Positions 33,492 through 43,500 of a stretch of 49,581 bases of DNA are shown one piece after another. A program made the position numbers and the translations under genes. The notes under the pieces are model-generated. The model saw only the letters and a program-made list of their open reading frames with translations, did not search any database and was not told the DNA's origin. The DNA comes from Akkermansiaceae bacterium. Its GTDB lineage: Bacteria; Verrucomicrobiota; Verrucomicrobiia; Verrucomicrobiales; Akkermansiaceae. The number at the start of each line of letters is the position of its first letter. Positions within the stretch are counted from its first letter, which is position 1. The stretch lies in the NCBI GenBank assembly GCA_903906515.1, contig CAIVKO010000140.1:1-49581 (forward strand), read 5' to 3'.

Positions 33492-34511
33492 TCAAGGCTT
33501 CTGAGTCACGACTTCCAGGCCCGGGCGGATGCGTAGCAGGTTGGTGGTGGCAACGACATCGCCATCTTTCACGCCGCGCAGGATCTGCACCTGCTCGTCG
33601 GTACGGATGCCGATTTCAACGGTTTGCAATTTCGCTTTGCCGTTCTCTATCAGGTAGACCCCCTGTCCTCGCGGCGAAGGCACGATGGCCTGGCTGGGCA
33701 CCATGAAGCCATTTGCGAGCCCGTCCAAAGTCAGCGACACTTCCGCAAAACCACCGGGCAGCAGGCCTTTCGGCGAGGTGCAGAGGCCGCGGACCAACAG
33801 GCTACGCGTGGCGGCATCGATAGCCGGTTCGAGCACGGTCACAGCACCCTCAAACACCTGCCCGTTTCCTGCGACGGTGAATGTAAATTTCTGGCCGGTT
33901 TTGACCTCACCCGCATAGCGCTCGGGTAACGGGAAATCCACCTTGATACGCGAGACGTCCTGTAGCGTGATCAACGGCGAGGTCGGTGAAACGAACGCAC
34001 CCTCGCTGACCTGCCTCACGCCCACCCGCCCGGAGAAGGGCGCACGGATCTCGGTTTTGGCAATCTGAACTTCCTGAGTGTGCTTCTGGGCAAGGAGAAG
34101 ACTGTAGGCCGAAATGGAACTGTCGTATTCCTGCTGGCTGATGGCATTTCTTGGCAGAAGGTTTTCCGCCCGCACCTTGATGGTTTCCGCGAGCTTGATC
34201 CGGGCGTCGATCTGCCCGAGTTCGGCCTGAAGGTCGCTGTCGTCGAGCTTGAAAAGGAGATCACCGGATTTCACTTCGGAGCCTTCCTCGATGTGGATTT
34301 TCACGAGACGACGCGAGAGCTCCGAGACCAAGGTCACCGATTCATTCGCCCGCAAGGTGCCGACGGTCGAAAGCGTCTGGGCGAAAGGCGCGCTTTTCAC
34401 GATGAAAACCTCGGCTTTCAAGGGCGCACTGCCTTTCGGCCCGCCTTGGGCAAACGCGCTGCTCACCAGCAACGGCAGGGCGAGAAATCTGAGAGGCTTG
34501 AGAGTCATCAT
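33492..34511 (-). CDS. RND efflux membrane-fusion protein
   Basis: About 340 residues. Two adjacent ATGs at 34506-34511 precede a Sec signal peptide (TLKPLRFLALPLLVSSAFAQ); a longer start at 34526 is possible. The mature protein has the HlyD/AcrA plan: a beta-strand start (FAQTLSTVGTLRANESVTL), a lipoyl-like half with IHIEEGSEVKSGDLLFKLD, an alpha hairpin, the matching half (KTEIRAPFSGRVGVRQVSEGAFV) and a beta-barrel. There is no lipobox, so it is periplasmic or N-terminally anchored rather than lipidated. It links the RND transporter to an outer-membrane channel. Confidence 0.95.
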   Translation of the reverse strand: MMTLKPLRFLALPLLVSSAFAQGGPKGSAPLKAEVFIVKSAPFAQTLSTVGTLRANESVTLVSELSRRLVKIHIEEGSEVKSGDLLFKLDDSDLQAELGQIDARIKLAETIKVRAENLLPRNAISQQEYDSSISAYSLLLAQKHTQEVQIAKTEIRAPFSGRVGVRQVSEGAFVSPTSPLITLQDVSRIKVDFPLPERYAGEVKTGQKFTFTVAGNGQVFEGAVTVLEPAIDAATRSLLVRGLCTSPKGLLPGGFAEVSLTLDGLANGFMVPSQAIVPSPRGQGVYLIENGKAKLQTVEIGIRTDEQVQILRGVKDGDVVATTNLLRIRPGLEVVTQKP

Positions 34512-34621
34512 GGGTGAAGGCGACACGGGCGATCATACCTACGCTGGGAAAAATTCCAACTCGTCACTTTAAATAGAAAATTTGAGGTAAAGTCCACCGC
34601 GCGATCCGGCCCTGCGCGGCC

Positions 34622-35527
34622 TCACCCCTGCCACTGTGGGTGCATCGCCTGCCGGAATCTCGATGGCGGAACGTGGTGGAGGGACTTGAACACCCGCGAG
34701 AAATGGAAGGCATCCTTGAATCCGAGCGCCACCGCCACGGATTTGACGGATGACGCCCCGTCCAGCAGAAGGCGCGACGCGTGATCCATGCGCAGCCGCG
34801 TCAGAAACTGATAGGGGCTCTCGTCGTGATAGCGGGAAAAAAGGCGGCACAGGTAAGCCGGCTCCGTCTCGCAGGCGTTTGCGATGGCTTCCAGCGTGGC
34901 CAATTCAAGATAGCGCCCCTCGATGCATTCCCTGGCCCTTGTATATGTTAGAAATGCGGGCGAATCGGTATTCACCGGCCCCGCGGCATCATCCCGACAC
35001 ATCATCAGAAGCTGGCAGGTGATCATGGCGCACAGCGGGCGGGCTAGCGCGGATTTGCGGACGCCGCGGTCGATGAGTGTATCAAAGGTCCGGCGGATCG
35101 GTTCGCCTTTGATGCAACGCGCCACCATGCCCGGCTCCATGTCATAGCGTCGGAGGAATGTCTCCACCCCGCTGCCGGTGAATCCGACGAAATACTTGCC
35201 CAGCGGGTTTTCCGGAGAACTCACGATCCGGTGCGGTAGCGACGGCCCATAAAGGAAAAAACTCCCCGGCCGCAGGTCGTGATCCGCGCCCACCAGATGA
35301 AGGATGCCGCTGCCGCGATTCACAAACTCCAGACAAAACCATGGAAAGCTTCGGCGGTCGATCCGGTAATCTGTGCGGCAACGCTCGAAACCACCGAAAA
35401 CCACGGAAAAATCGCCGTCATCTTCCGCATCGAGAAAGAACAAGCGCGAGGATTCCACCTGACGGGAAACAAACGCGCTGGGTTTTTGGAGCTTGCTCAT
35501 GAGTGAAGACAACAGGTTTTTACTCAT
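34622..35527 (-). CDS. AraC-family transcriptional regulator
   Basis: 301 residues. The first 180 form a cupin-type effector domain; the last 100 hold two helix-turn-helix motifs, with LATLEAIANACETEPAYLCRLFSRY and a SVKSVAVALGFKDAFHFSRVFKS signature. It is divergent from fucI, so L-fucose or a related sugar may be the effector and fucI a target; this is inference from position. A downstream ATG at 35500 is an alternative start. The DNA between the two genes (35528-35707) should hold both promoters. Confidence 0.94.
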   Translation of the reverse strand: MSKNLLSSLMSKLQKPSAFVSRQVESSRLFFLDAEDDGDFSVVFGGFERCRTDYRIDRRSFPWFCLEFVNRGSGILHLVGADHDLRPGSFFLYGPSLPHRIVSSPENPLGKYFVGFTGSGVETFLRRYDMEPGMVARCIKGEPIRRTFDTLIDRGVRKSALARPLCAMITCQLLMMCRDDAAGPVNTDSPAFLTYTRARECIEGRYLELATLEAIANACETEPAYLCRLFSRYHDESPYQFLTRLRMDHASRLLLDGASSVKSVAVALGFKDAFHFSRVFKSLHHVPPSRFRQAMHPQWQG

Positions 35528-35627
35528 GCACGCAAGCCAATTATATACATGTCAGAGAGGAATCAACATGCCAATGATTTCCCTGAGACTTTGGGATCCG
35601 GGGCGATGAAGGATGGAAAAAATTTGA

Positions 35628-35633
35628 TATAAT
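35628..35633 (+). promoter_or_regulatory. Candidate -10 box upstream of fucI
   Basis: TATAAT, a perfect -10 hexamer, 75 bp before the fucI ATG and 95 bp before the AraC-type gene's start. The matching -35 position is poor, as expected for a promoter that needs an AraC-type activator. Confidence 0.4.
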
Positions 35634-35707
35634 CTTTCAAAATACGTGACAAACCCGTGAAACCCACCACGTTTGATCCCGCACAGATTGATTTCTCCAC
35701 ACATTTC

Positions 35708-37492
35708 ATGAAAACCACATCCTATCCAAAAATCGGCATTCGTCCCACCATCGATGGTCGCCTCGGCGGCGTCCGGGAATCACTTGAAGAACGCACCATG
35801 CAACAGGCCAAGGCCGTTGCCGCTCTGTTCGCTGCGGAACTCCGCTACCCCGACGGCTCGCCCGTCGAATGCGTGATCGCGGACACCTGCATCGGCGGTG
35901 TCGCGGAAGCCGCCGCCTGCGCGGACAAGTTCAGACTCTCGAATGTCGGAGTCTCGCTCACCGTCACCCCGTGCTGGTGCTACGGCTCGGAAACGATGGA
36001 CATGGACCCACACACGCCCAAAGCCATTTGGGGATTCAACGGCACCGAACGCCCCGGCGCGGTCTATCTGGCCGCCGTGCTCGCAGGCCACACCCAGAAG
36101 GGCCTGCCGGCCTTCGGCATCTATGGCAAGGACGTGCAATCCGCCACCGATACGAAGATCCCCGCGGATGTGACCGAAAAACTCCTTTCCTTCGCTCAAT
36201 GCGGCCTCGCCGTGGCCATGATGCGTGGCAAGTCCTACCTCTCGATGGGCGGCACCTCGATGGGCATCGCTGGCTCGGTCGTGGATACCAAACTTTGGGA
36301 AAAATGGTTCGGCATGAGAGTCGAAGCCATCGACATGAGCGAAGTCGCCGGACGCATGCGCAAAGGTAGCTACGACAAAGCCGAGTATGAAAAAGCCCTC
36401 GCCTGGGTGAAACAAAACTGCCCGGAAGGCAAAGACTACAATTCGCCGGAAACCACCCGCTCCCGCGCGCAACTCGATACCGAACTGGAAGACAGCGTGA
36501 AAATGGCGCTGATCGCCCGCGATTTGATGGTCGGCAATCCGGAGCTCGCGAAAATGGGCCTCGGCGAACAAGCCCAAGGCCACAATGCCATCGCCGCAGG
36601 ATTCCAAGGCCAACGCCAGTGGACCGACCACTTCCCTAACGGCGATTTCCTCGAAGCCATCCTCAATTCGTCGTTCGATTGGAATGGCAAACGCGCCCCC
36701 TATATCGTGGCCACCGAAAACGACGCGCTCAACGGCGCGGGCATGCTCTTCGGCTACCTGCTCACCAACACCGCACAGATTTTCGCCGACCTCCGAACTT
36801 ACTGGAGTCTTGAAGCCATCGAAACCGCCAGCGGCAAAAAAGTCAGCCACCCACTCGTCGGCGACGGAATCCTCCACCTCATCAACTCCGGCCCGGCCGC
36901 ACTCGATGGCACCGGCGAACAAACCGACGCCAATGGCAAACCCACGATGAAACCATTCTGGGAAATCTCGGACGAGGAAGTGGACAAGTGCCTCAAGGCC
37001 ACAACCTGGCACCCGTCGATCACCGAATACTTCCCCGGCGGCGGTTGGAGCACCCGCTACCGCACCAAGGGCGGCATGCCCGCCACCATGATCCGCCTCA
37101 ATCTCGTCGATGGCCTCGGCCCAGCCCTGCAAGTCGCGGAAGGCTACACCGTCGATCTCCCGGACGATGTGCATGACGCGCTCGACCAACGCACCAACCC
37201 GACTTGGCCAACCACATGGTTCGCGCCGATCCTCACTGGCAAAGGTGCTTTCGTCAGCGCCTACGAAGTGATGAACAACTGGGGTGCCAACCACTGCGTC
37301 ATGACCTGCGGCCACGTCGGCCACCTCTATCTAACACTCGCCTCGATGCTGCGCATCCCGGTTTACATGCATAACGTCAGCGAAGACCGCGTGTTCCGCC
37401 CAAGCGCCTGGCGCACCTTCGGCACCGCCGAGCTTGAAGGAGCGGACTTCCGCGCCTGCTCGAACTACGGCCCGCTCTACGGCAAGGCCTGA
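35708..37492 (+). CDS. fucI: L-fucose isomerase
   Basis: 594 residues from the ATG at 35708, close to E. coli FucI (591); a GTG at 35657 in frame is less likely. It opens with [22 protein letters not shown], typical of FucI/AraA-type isomerases. It has [16 protein letters not shown], the metal region [13 protein letters not shown] with Glu and Asp ligands, and a late [13 protein letters not shown] segment with His. It converts L-fucose to L-fuculose, using Mn2+. The AraC regulator is divergent. No fuculokinase or aldolase is near. A 15-bp stem hairpin follows. Confidence 0.96.
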   Translation: MKTTSYPKIGIRPTIDGRLGGVRESLEERTMQQAKAVAALFAAELRYPDGSPVECVIADTCIGGVAEAAACADKFRLSNVGVSLTVTPCWCYGSETMDMDPHTPKAIWGFNGTERPGAVYLAAVLAGHTQKGLPAFGIYGKDVQSATDTKIPADVTEKLLSFAQCGLAVAMMRGKSYLSMGGTSMGIAGSVVDTKLWEKWFGMRVEAIDMSEVAGRMRKGSYDKAEYEKALAWVKQNCPEGKDYNSPETTRSRAQLDTELEDSVKMALIARDLMVGNPELAKMGLGEQAQGHNAIAAGFQGQRQWTDHFPNGDFLEAILNSSFDWNGKRAPYIVATENDALNGAGMLFGYLLTNTAQIFADLRTYWSLEAIETASGKKVSHPLVGDGILHLINSGPAALDGTGEQTDANGKPTMKPFWEISDEEVDKCLKATTWHPSITEYFPGGGWSTRYRTKGGMPATMIRLNLVDGLGPALQVAEGYTVDLPDDVHDALDQRTNPTWPTTWFAPILTGKGAFVSAYEVMNNWGANHCVMTCGHVGHLYLTLASMLRIPVYMHNVSEDRVFRPSAWRTFGTAELEGADFRACSNYGPLYGKA

Positions 37493-37510
37493 TCCACAAA
37501 TCACCAACAC

Positions 37511-37544
37511 CACAAGGCCGGAGCACCCATGCTCCGGCCTTGTG
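37511..37544 (+). terminator. Strong hairpin after fucI
   Basis: A perfect 15-bp stem (CACAAGGCCGGAGCA and its complement) with a CCCA loop starts 18 bp after the fucI stop. No U-tract follows, but the stem is strong enough to be a terminator or to protect the transcript 3' end. Confidence 0.75.
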
Positions 37545-37722
37545 CCGTACACCCCTTTCATACGGGGTAATTCCGCATGTCCCTCACCGATGTCAGACTG
37601 GGACATGATTCAAAAGCATCGACAGCCGGGCAAACCGCGGCAATCTTTTCCGCCCGATCCGGCTGCCTGCAGAACTCTTCCGTTTCGGATTTGAAATTTA
37701 GAACTTAAAGCTTCTCTCCACC

Positions 37723-39288
37723 ATGTCCTGGCAATCCTACAATCAATCACTGCTCCGTTATCCGCAATTCGGTTTTTCCCTCGATCTCTCGCTGATGGAT
37801 ATCGAGGCGGAATTTTCCGCGAAAATGCAGCCGAAAATCGCCAAAGCCTTCGCCGATATGAAAGCGCTCGAAGGTGGCGCGATCGCCAATCCCGACGAGG
37901 GCCGCATGGTCGGCCACTACTGGCTGCGCAATGCGGAGTTGGCCCCGACTCCGGAGCTCAAACAAGCGATCACCGGCCCGCTTGCCGACCTCAAGGAATT
38001 CACCACGAAAGTCCACTCCGGCGCGGTAAAATCACCCGGTGGCGCAGCCTTCCAACAGATCCTGCTCATCGGCATCGGCGGGTCCGCACTCGGCCCGCAA
38101 CTCGTCGCGGAAGCCATCGGGCAAGGCGCCCGCCTCCCGATCTTCTTCTTCGACAACACCGACCCCGCCGGTATGGACGCGGTGATCGAGCGCATCTCAA
38201 CCACTGGCCTCGACAAGACGCTCGTGCTGGTGATCTCGAAATCCGGAGGCACCCCGGAAACCCGCAATGGCATGCTTGAAGCGAAAGCCGCATGGGAAGC
38301 CGCAGGACTGGATTTCGGCAAACACACGGTGGCCGTCACCGGCGGCGGATCAAAGCTCGATCAATTCGCCACGCAAAACCAATTCATCGCCCGTTTTCCG
38401 ATGGAAGACTGGGTGGGCGGACGCACCTCCGTGCTTTCCACGGTGGGCCTCGTGCCAGCGGCCTTGCAGGGCATCGATATCGATCAATTGTTAGCCGGCG
38501 CGGCCGCGATGGATGCGGAAACCCGCAAGACGGACGCTGCACAAAACGCCTCGATGCAACTCGCCCTCGCATGGCACCACGCCTCCAATGGAAAAGGTGA
38601 AAAAGACATGGTCGTCCTGCCCTACAAGGATTCATTGGTGCTCTTTTCCAAATACCTCCAACAACTCATCATGGAGTCGCTGGGCAAGCACCTCGACCTC
38701 GATGGCAACGTGGTCAACCAGGGCCTCGCGGTTTATGGCAACAAAGGCTCCACCGATCAACACGCTTACATCCAACAACTCCGCGATGGCGTGAACAACT
38801 TCTTCGCCTGCTTCATCGAGGTGCGGAAAGGCCGCGATGGCAAGAGCATCGAAGTGGATCCGGGCACGACCAGTGCCGACTACCTCCAAGGATTCTTCCG
38901 CGGCACCCGCAAGGCGCTTCACGAATCCGGCCGTAAGTCGCTGACTCTATCCATTCCGGAAGTCACTCCGTTCCAGTTGGGAATGCTCATCGCCCTCTTC
39001 GAGCGTGCGGTTTCGTTCTACGCATCGCTGGTGAACATCAATGCCTATCACCAACCGGGTGTAGAAGCAGGCAAGAAGGCTGCCGGAGTTTTCCTGGATA
39101 CCCTCAGCGCGGTGCGCAGCGGGCTTTCCTCCACACCTAAAACCGCCTCACAAATCGCCACTGCGATCGCCGCCGATCCAGAGGATGTTTATCACTGCCT
39201 GAATCACCTCGCTGCCAACGGCGAAGCTCTCTCCGCCCTCGGATCATCACCTGCGGAAGACGCATTCCAATGTAGCGTCGGTCTGTGA
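37723..39288 (+). CDS. pgi: Glucose-6-phosphate isomerase
   Basis: 521 residues. The pattern [20 protein letters not shown] (phosphate-binding), [15 protein letters not shown] and [10 protein letters not shown] are phosphoglucose isomerase signatures, with Glu and His as proton-transfer residues. It interconverts glucose-6-phosphate and fructose-6-phosphate. About 50 C-terminal residues ([20 protein letters not shown]) look like a small helical, winged-helix-like extension. The last residues and the TGA lie inside the left arm of an inverted repeat, so the C-terminus may have been changed by the repeat. Confidence 0.95.
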   Translation: MSWQSYNQSLLRYPQFGFSLDLSLMDIEAEFSAKMQPKIAKAFADMKALEGGAIANPDEGRMVGHYWLRNAELAPTPELKQAITGPLADLKEFTTKVHSGAVKSPGGAAFQQILLIGIGGSALGPQLVAEAIGQGARLPIFFFDNTDPAGMDAVIERISTTGLDKTLVLVISKSGGTPETRNGMLEAKAAWEAAGLDFGKHTVAVTGGGSKLDQFATQNQFIARFPMEDWVGGRTSVLSTVGLVPAALQGIDIDQLLAGAAAMDAETRKTDAAQNASMQLALAWHHASNGKGEKDMVVLPYKDSLVLFSKYLQQLIMESLGKHLDLDGNVVNQGLAVYGNKGSTDQHAYIQQLRDGVNNFFACFIEVRKGRDGKSIEVDPGTTSADYLQGFFRGTRKALHESGRKSLTLSIPEVTPFQLGMLIALFERAVSFYASLVNINAYHQPGVEAGKKAAGVFLDTLSAVRSGLSSTPKTASQIATAIAADPEDVYHCLNHLAANGEALSALGSSPAEDAFQCSVGL

Positions 39289-39341
39289 CCGTTGCACTAT
39301 CATCTTCAAACAACCAGCGACGGTCATAGACCGCCGCTACA
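39271..39341. repeat. Inverted repeat at the pgi stop codon
   Basis: Arms of about 26 nt, 39271-39296 and 39315-39341, with three mismatches, contain CGGTCTGTGACCG or CGGTCATAGACCG. The pgi TGA (39286-39288) is in the left arm. It is a different sequence from the two other long inverted repeats of the window. Confidence 0.8.
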
Positions 39342-39363
39342 GTCCAATACCCCTCTCCCCCTG

Positions 39364-40305
39364 ATGACCACACCGATCGACTACGGCGTCAAAGGCTATA
39401 ACAGCTATGGCCAGTGGCTTCGCCAAAAATTCGACGGCGCGCGGGTTTACAAGGTCATCGTGGACGCGGGATTCACCTGCCCGAACCGCGACGGCACCAA
39501 GGGCTACGGCGGCTGCACCTATTGCAACGTCGATTCTTTCACTCCGACCCTGCCGCGCTCGCTGGATGAAATCCGCGATCAGGTGGAACAGGGAATCGCC
39601 CGCGCACGCAAGCACTACAAGGCGGAAAAGTTCATCATCTATTTCCAACCGAACACCAACACCTACGCTCCCGTCGAGAGACTCAAGGCGCTCTACGACG
39701 AAGCGCTCTCAATCTGCCCGGAGGACGTCGTGGGCTTATCGGTCGGCACCCGGCCCGACTGCCTGGATGCGGAGAAAATCGCACTACTGGAAAGTTATGC
39801 CGATCGCATGGAGGTCGATCTCGAACTCGGCATGGAATCGATCCATGAATCGACGCTCAAACAAATCAACCGCGATTGCTCCCACGACGAACTGACAGGA
39901 CTGCTGGAATCCCTAACCGACACGCCGCTCAACCTCTGTGTGCACACGATCTTCGGATTTCCATGGGAAACGCGGGAAATGATGCTGGCACAGGCGGCCG
40001 AGATCAACCGCTTCCCGCAGATCCAATTCGTCAAACTCCACCACCTGCACATTGTCAAAGGCTCGATCCTCGCCTCGCGCTACATGAAAGAACCGTTCCC
40101 GCTTTTCGATCTCGCGGGATACACCGATTTCCTCTGTGCCTTCCTCCCGCTGTTGCGCCCGGACATCATTATCCAACGCCTATTCGGCATCGCAGACCAG
40201 GACCTGCTGATCGCCCCGGTCTGGGATCTCGCGAAATCCTCCGTGCAAAGCTACATCGACAAGGAACTCGAACGCCGCAGAGTCGTTCAGGGCGCTGCGT
40301 TCTAA
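39364..40305 (+). CDS. yhcC: Radical SAM protein, YhcC/TIGR01212 family
   Basis: 313 residues from the ATG at 39364. It carries the family's modified SAM-cluster motif, CPNRDGTKGYGGCTYC, and an Elp3-like fold segment GLSVGTRPDCLDAEKI. The C-terminal part has LHHLHIVKGS and ends in a basic helix. Homologues are widespread but the reaction is unknown; tRNA or small-molecule modification has been proposed. The stop is 4 bp from the stop of the convergent Sel1 gene. An inverted repeat lies upstream at the pgi stop codon. Confidence 0.92.
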   Translation: MTTPIDYGVKGYNSYGQWLRQKFDGARVYKVIVDAGFTCPNRDGTKGYGGCTYCNVDSFTPTLPRSLDEIRDQVEQGIARARKHYKAEKFIIYFQPNTNTYAPVERLKALYDEALSICPEDVVGLSVGTRPDCLDAEKIALLESYADRMEVDLELGMESIHESTLKQINRDCSHDELTGLLESLTDTPLNLCVHTIFGFPWETREMMLAQAAEINRFPQIQFVKLHHLHIVKGSILASRYMKEPFPLFDLAGYTDFLCAFLPLLRPDIIIQRLFGIADQDLLIAPVWDLAKSSVQSYIDKELERRRVVQGAAF

Positions 40306-40309
40306 CGAA

Positions 40310-40936
40310 TCACTTCTTCAAATACGCATCCAGCGGCACGAGCAGGTTCTTCGCGCTGCTCATCTCGGTGGAGAGGGTTTGGGCTGCCGCGACCAGTTCG
40401 GGCGTGAGTCCGCGTGTGGCGGTGATGTTGCGTTTGGCGTTGTTTTCCGGGGACGGATCTTTGGTGGCCGAAATCAATAGCAGTGCAAGGCCCGCGGTCT
40501 TGTTTTCCTTCACGCCCTGGCCACGGGTATACAACATGCCCAGGTTGCCAATCGCCAGCGGATCGCCCTGCACCGATGCCTTGCGATACCACTCGTGGGC
40601 TTTTGCGAAATCCACGGTCGTGCCACGACCATTCTCATACAATACTCCAAGATTGAACTGCGCCGCGCTGTTCCCCTGCGCCGCGGACTTCCCATACCAT
40701 ACCACCGCCTCCTTCTCATCCTTCTCCACTCCCATCCCTTTCTCATACATCAAGGCCACGTTGAATTGGGAGTCGGCATGACCTTCATCCGCCGACGCAC
40801 GGAACTCCTTATACGCCAAGGGCAGGTTGTTTGCCTCATAGGCCGCGATCCCCTTCTCGAAATCCGCATGCGCCATGCCGATTGTTAGAGTGGCGGCAAG
40901 GACGACAACGAGGGCTGGGCGGGTAAATGGATTCAT
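40310..40936 (-). CDS. Secreted Sel1-like repeat protein
   Basis: 208 residues from the ATG at 40936. A Sec signal peptide (FTRPALVVVLAATLTIGMAHA) precedes four Sel1/TPR-like repeats, with the pattern AxxNLGxxYxxGxGVxxDxxxA (residues about 60-160). It is likely a periplasmic scaffold. It follows nadA by 46 bp on the same strand and may share the operon of the bactofilins. Its partner is unknown. Confidence 0.9.
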   Translation of the reverse strand: MNPFTRPALVVVLAATLTIGMAHADFEKGIAAYEANNLPLAYKEFRASADEGHADSQFNVALMYEKGMGVEKDEKEAVVWYGKSAAQGNSAAQFNLGVLYENGRGTTVDFAKAHEWYRKASVQGDPLAIGNLGMLYTRGQGVKENKTAGLALLLISATKDPSPENNAKRNITATRGLTPELVAAAQTLSTEMSSAKNLLVPLDAYLKK

Positions 40937-40982
40937 GAGGATCAGTTGTTTGGGAAAAAACCCGCGAATTGAACCGTGGATT

Positions 40983-41918
40983 TCAGATGGATTGATCGAG
41001 CATCCGGAGCAGCGGGATTTCGGCGCGTTTGCGGATGGATTCCTCCATTTCGACACGGGGTTGCAGGGTGACGAGCGCGTCGCGGAGTTTCTGCAGCGTG
41101 TTCATTTTCATGTAGCGGCAATCCGCGCAGGCGCAGCGGTCGGTGGGGCCGGCGATGAGATTCTTGTCCGGGCACTCCTTGCGCAGGCGGTGAAGCATGC
41201 CGCTCTCAGTGACCACGATGATGTCGCGGACCGGAGCGTTCTTGCAATAGGTCACCATCTTTTCGGTCGAGCAGACCTCATCGGCCAGCAATCTAACCGC
41301 CTGGGTGCATTCGGGGTGGGCGACGACGAGTGCGTCCGGATATTCCAGTTTGATTTTACGGATCGAATCACGGGTGAACTCGACATGGACGTAGCAGTTG
41401 CCTTTCCAGAGATCCATTTTGCGTCCGGTTTGCTCCATGACCCAGGCACCGAGGTTTTCATCGGGCACGAAGAGGATTGGGCGGTCCGGCGGCGCGTGGT
41501 TGACGATCTTCACGGCATTGCCGGAGGTGCAAATCACATCGCAGAGCGCCTTCACTCCGCCGGAGCAGTTGATGTAGGCGATGACATAATAGTTTTTCTC
41601 CGCATTGGCGGTTAGAAATGCCTCCAATTGATCCGCCGGGCACGATTGTTCCAGCGAGCAACCGGCATCCATGTCCGGCAGGATGACGATTTTTCCGGGG
41701 TTGACGATTTTGGCGGTTTCCGCCATGAAATGGACGCCGCAGAAGGCGATGACATCGGCCTCGGTGGCTTTGGCGAGGTAGGCGAGACCGAGCGAGTCTC
41801 CGACGTGGTCCGCGACATCCTGGATGTCTCCGGTCTGATAGTTATGGGCAAGGATGACGGCGTTCCTCTGCTTCTTGAGGGCGAGGATTTCCTCCTTGAG
41901 ATCGAGCGCGGCATTCAT
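40983..41918 (-). CDS. nadA: Quinolinate synthase
   Basis: 311 residues. It condenses iminoaspartate with dihydroxyacetone phosphate to quinolinate in NAD synthesis and needs a 4Fe-4S cluster. Candidate ligands are C87 (AGCSLEQSC), C175 (KGNCYVH) and the C262/C264/C267 group (RCACADC). Other family features are AHNYQTGDIQDVAD at the N-terminus, FCGVHFMAETAKI and VVAHPEC. It is 25 bp after the zinc-ribbon bactofilin gene on the same strand and 46 bp before the Sel1 gene. nadB and nadC are not in the window. Confidence 0.96.
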   Translation of the reverse strand: MNAALDLKEEILALKKQRNAVILAHNYQTGDIQDVADHVGDSLGLAYLAKATEADVIAFCGVHFMAETAKIVNPGKIVILPDMDAGCSLEQSCPADQLEAFLTANAEKNYYVIAYINCSGGVKALCDVICTSGNAVKIVNHAPPDRPILFVPDENLGAWVMEQTGRKMDLWKGNCYVHVEFTRDSIRKIKLEYPDALVVAHPECTQAVRLLADEVCSTEKMVTYCKNAPVRDIIVVTESGMLHRLRKECPDKNLIAGPTDRCACADCRYMKMNTLQKLRDALVTLQPRVEMEESIRKRAEIPLLRMLDQSI

Positions 41919-41943
41919 GGCGGCGGAAGGGGGGATTGTTTTG

Positions 41944-42792
41944 CTAGATTACGTTAGGTTCGGGCGGGGTGATCACCTCAATGGTACCGGAGTGTTTGGC
42001 ACCGGGTTTGATGATGAGGGATGTCGTGCGGACGAGTCCGTGGAGTTGGGCACGTTTTTCCAGAGTCACGGACCCGGTGCAGAAGATCTGGCCGCGGACG
42101 TTACCGCCGATGGTGGCGGTTTCGGCGGTGACGGGGTTGAGGAACTCGACGTGGGCTCCTTTTTCCACATGAAGATGGCGGCACTGGACGGTGCCGATGA
42201 TTTTTCCGTGGCTGCGGATGGTTAGATCGCCGGAGCATTCCACAGAGCCTGCGAGCGCACCCAGCACCGTGAGGTGGTGGCAACGGACGGTGGTGCCCGA
42301 GACCGATCCGGTTTTCTGAATGATCACATCACCGCGGGTTTCGATGCGGCGGTTCCACGGCTCGTTGATATCATGATCTAACAAGCTGATATATCCACCG
42401 CATTTCGGGCACTGGCTGGACTGGGCTTCCGAAATGGCTTTGAAGCTGTGTTCACATTTGAAACAGATCACCTCGCGCGGTGGTTTGATCGGTTGGAGCC
42501 AGCGCTTGAGGAATGATCGTGGCGGCGGAGTTGCCGGGCCGGCGCGGAGCAGCAGCTTGGGTGCCTCCGGTTCGGGCGCGGGGTAGGGGTCGCTGTCTTT
42601 CCGAGGCTTGGCAAAACGCGTCACCGGGTGGCTTCTAATCACGCCCTTGCCGTCAAGCACCTGGAAATTGGCGCGACAGGAACGGCATTGGGTGGAAACT
42701 ACCAGTGCAGGTTCGGTTTGCAGTTTGCCGCATTCCGGACAAGCCACCTCGATACGATGGCGCTTGGGCTCATCGGCCATGGCGGGAGACAT
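41944..42792 (-). CDS. Bactofilin with two N-terminal zinc ribbons
   Basis: 282 residues; an internal ATG at 42780 is a possible start. Residues 15-45 and 108-132 each have two CxxC pairs (CPECG...CRSC and CFKCE...CPKCG) that should bind zinc. Residues 145-270 are the bactofilin beta-helix with regular Gly/Val-rich turns (GDVIIQKTGSVSG...GDLTIRSHGKIIG). Bactofilins polymerise without nucleotide and organise cell shape or envelope proteins. The added ribbons may tie the filament to nucleic acid or protein. It follows the plain bactofilin gene by 16 bp. Confidence 0.92.
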   Translation of the reverse strand: MSPAMADEPKRHRIEVACPECGKLQTEPALVVSTQCRSCRANFQVLDGKGVIRSHPVTRFAKPRKDSDPYPAPEPEAPKLLLRAGPATPPPRSFLKRWLQPIKPPREVICFKCEHSFKAISEAQSSQCPKCGGYISLLDHDINEPWNRRIETRGDVIIQKTGSVSGTTVRCHHLTVLGALAGSVECSGDLTIRSHGKIIGTVQCRHLHVEKGAHVEFLNPVTAETATIGGNVRGQIFCTGSVTLEKRAQLHGLVRTTSLIIKPGAKHSGTIEVITPPEPNVI

Positions 42793-42808
42793 TGGGATTC
42801 AAATCCAT

Positions 42809-43411
42809 TCAGGAAATGGTGCCAGCGAGTGTGCCTTGCTTCGGAACACTGGAGGCGGCTGCCACCGGTGCTTTGGGAGTCTCGGCAGGTGTGGATGTCA
42901 GGGCGGCGGGCGCGGGTTGCGCTGCGGTTGCCTGGGCGGGGGTTCCGACCGTGGACTTGCCGACAAAGATGGCTCCGGCTTCGATGCAGAGAATCTTGGC
43001 CTTGATGTCTCCGACGACTTCGGCGCTGCTCTTGAGTTCCACGCGGTCCGTGGCGATGATGTTGCCGTGGACCTTGCCGTAAACGACGACCGTTGCGGTT
43101 TTGATTTCAGCCTTGAGGCGGGCGTTTTCGCCGACGGTTAGATTGCCGTCCGAGGAAATTTCGCCTTCGATTTTGCCGTCCACGACGAGGTCGTTGGTGA
43201 ACTTGACAGTGCCTTTGATTTCCACATCCGAGGAAAGCACGTTGCGTGTGGCGGCTGCGGTTGGCCGGGCGGCGGCAGGAGCCGGGTTGGAGTATGCCTG
43301 CGAGGCTTGTGGGGCAGGCTCGGGCTGGCGGGTGTCCGGAAGCGGGGCTGATGGGCGGGCGGCTTCGTTGTTGTCTTGGCCAATGTGTTTTTTGAAGAAC
43401 GGATTCGACAT
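42809..43411 (-). CDS. Bactofilin
   Basis: 200 residues with the classical organisation: a disordered Pro/Ala-rich N-terminus (residues 1-60), a central beta-helix (VEIKGTVKFTNDLVVDGKIEG to VVGDIKAKILCIEAG) and a Pro/Ala C-terminal tail. It should assemble into polar or septal filaments. It is 16 bp upstream of the zinc-ribbon bactofilin gene on the same strand; co-assembly is plausible. The TPR gene is 89 bp further upstream. Confidence 0.94.
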   Translation of the reverse strand: MSNPFFKKHIGQDNNEAARPSAPLPDTRQPEPAPQASQAYSNPAPAAARPTAAATRNVLSSDVEIKGTVKFTNDLVVDGKIEGEISSDGNLTVGENARLKAEIKTATVVVYGKVHGNIIATDRVELKSSAEVVGDIKAKILCIEAGAIFVGKSTVGTPAQATAAQPAPAALTSTPAETPKAPVAAASSVPKQGTLAGTIS

Positions 43412-43500
43412 GGTGATGGGTGTGTTGAGGTTGTGAGGTGTATTGAAATCAGGTGGTTTCGGGGAGTGTGGCGGGGGATACGGGATCTTGGCCCGACTTC

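Noticed and set aside
35780..37324. A 514-residue open frame on the minus strand opposite fucI
   Set aside because: It is a compositional shadow of fucI: Gly/Ala/Val-rich with no recognisable motif, while the plus-strand protein is clearly FucI.
39292..39363. Upstream extension of the YhcC-type gene
   Set aside because: The extension overlaps the inverted repeat and is not part of the conserved family; the ATG at 39364 fits better.
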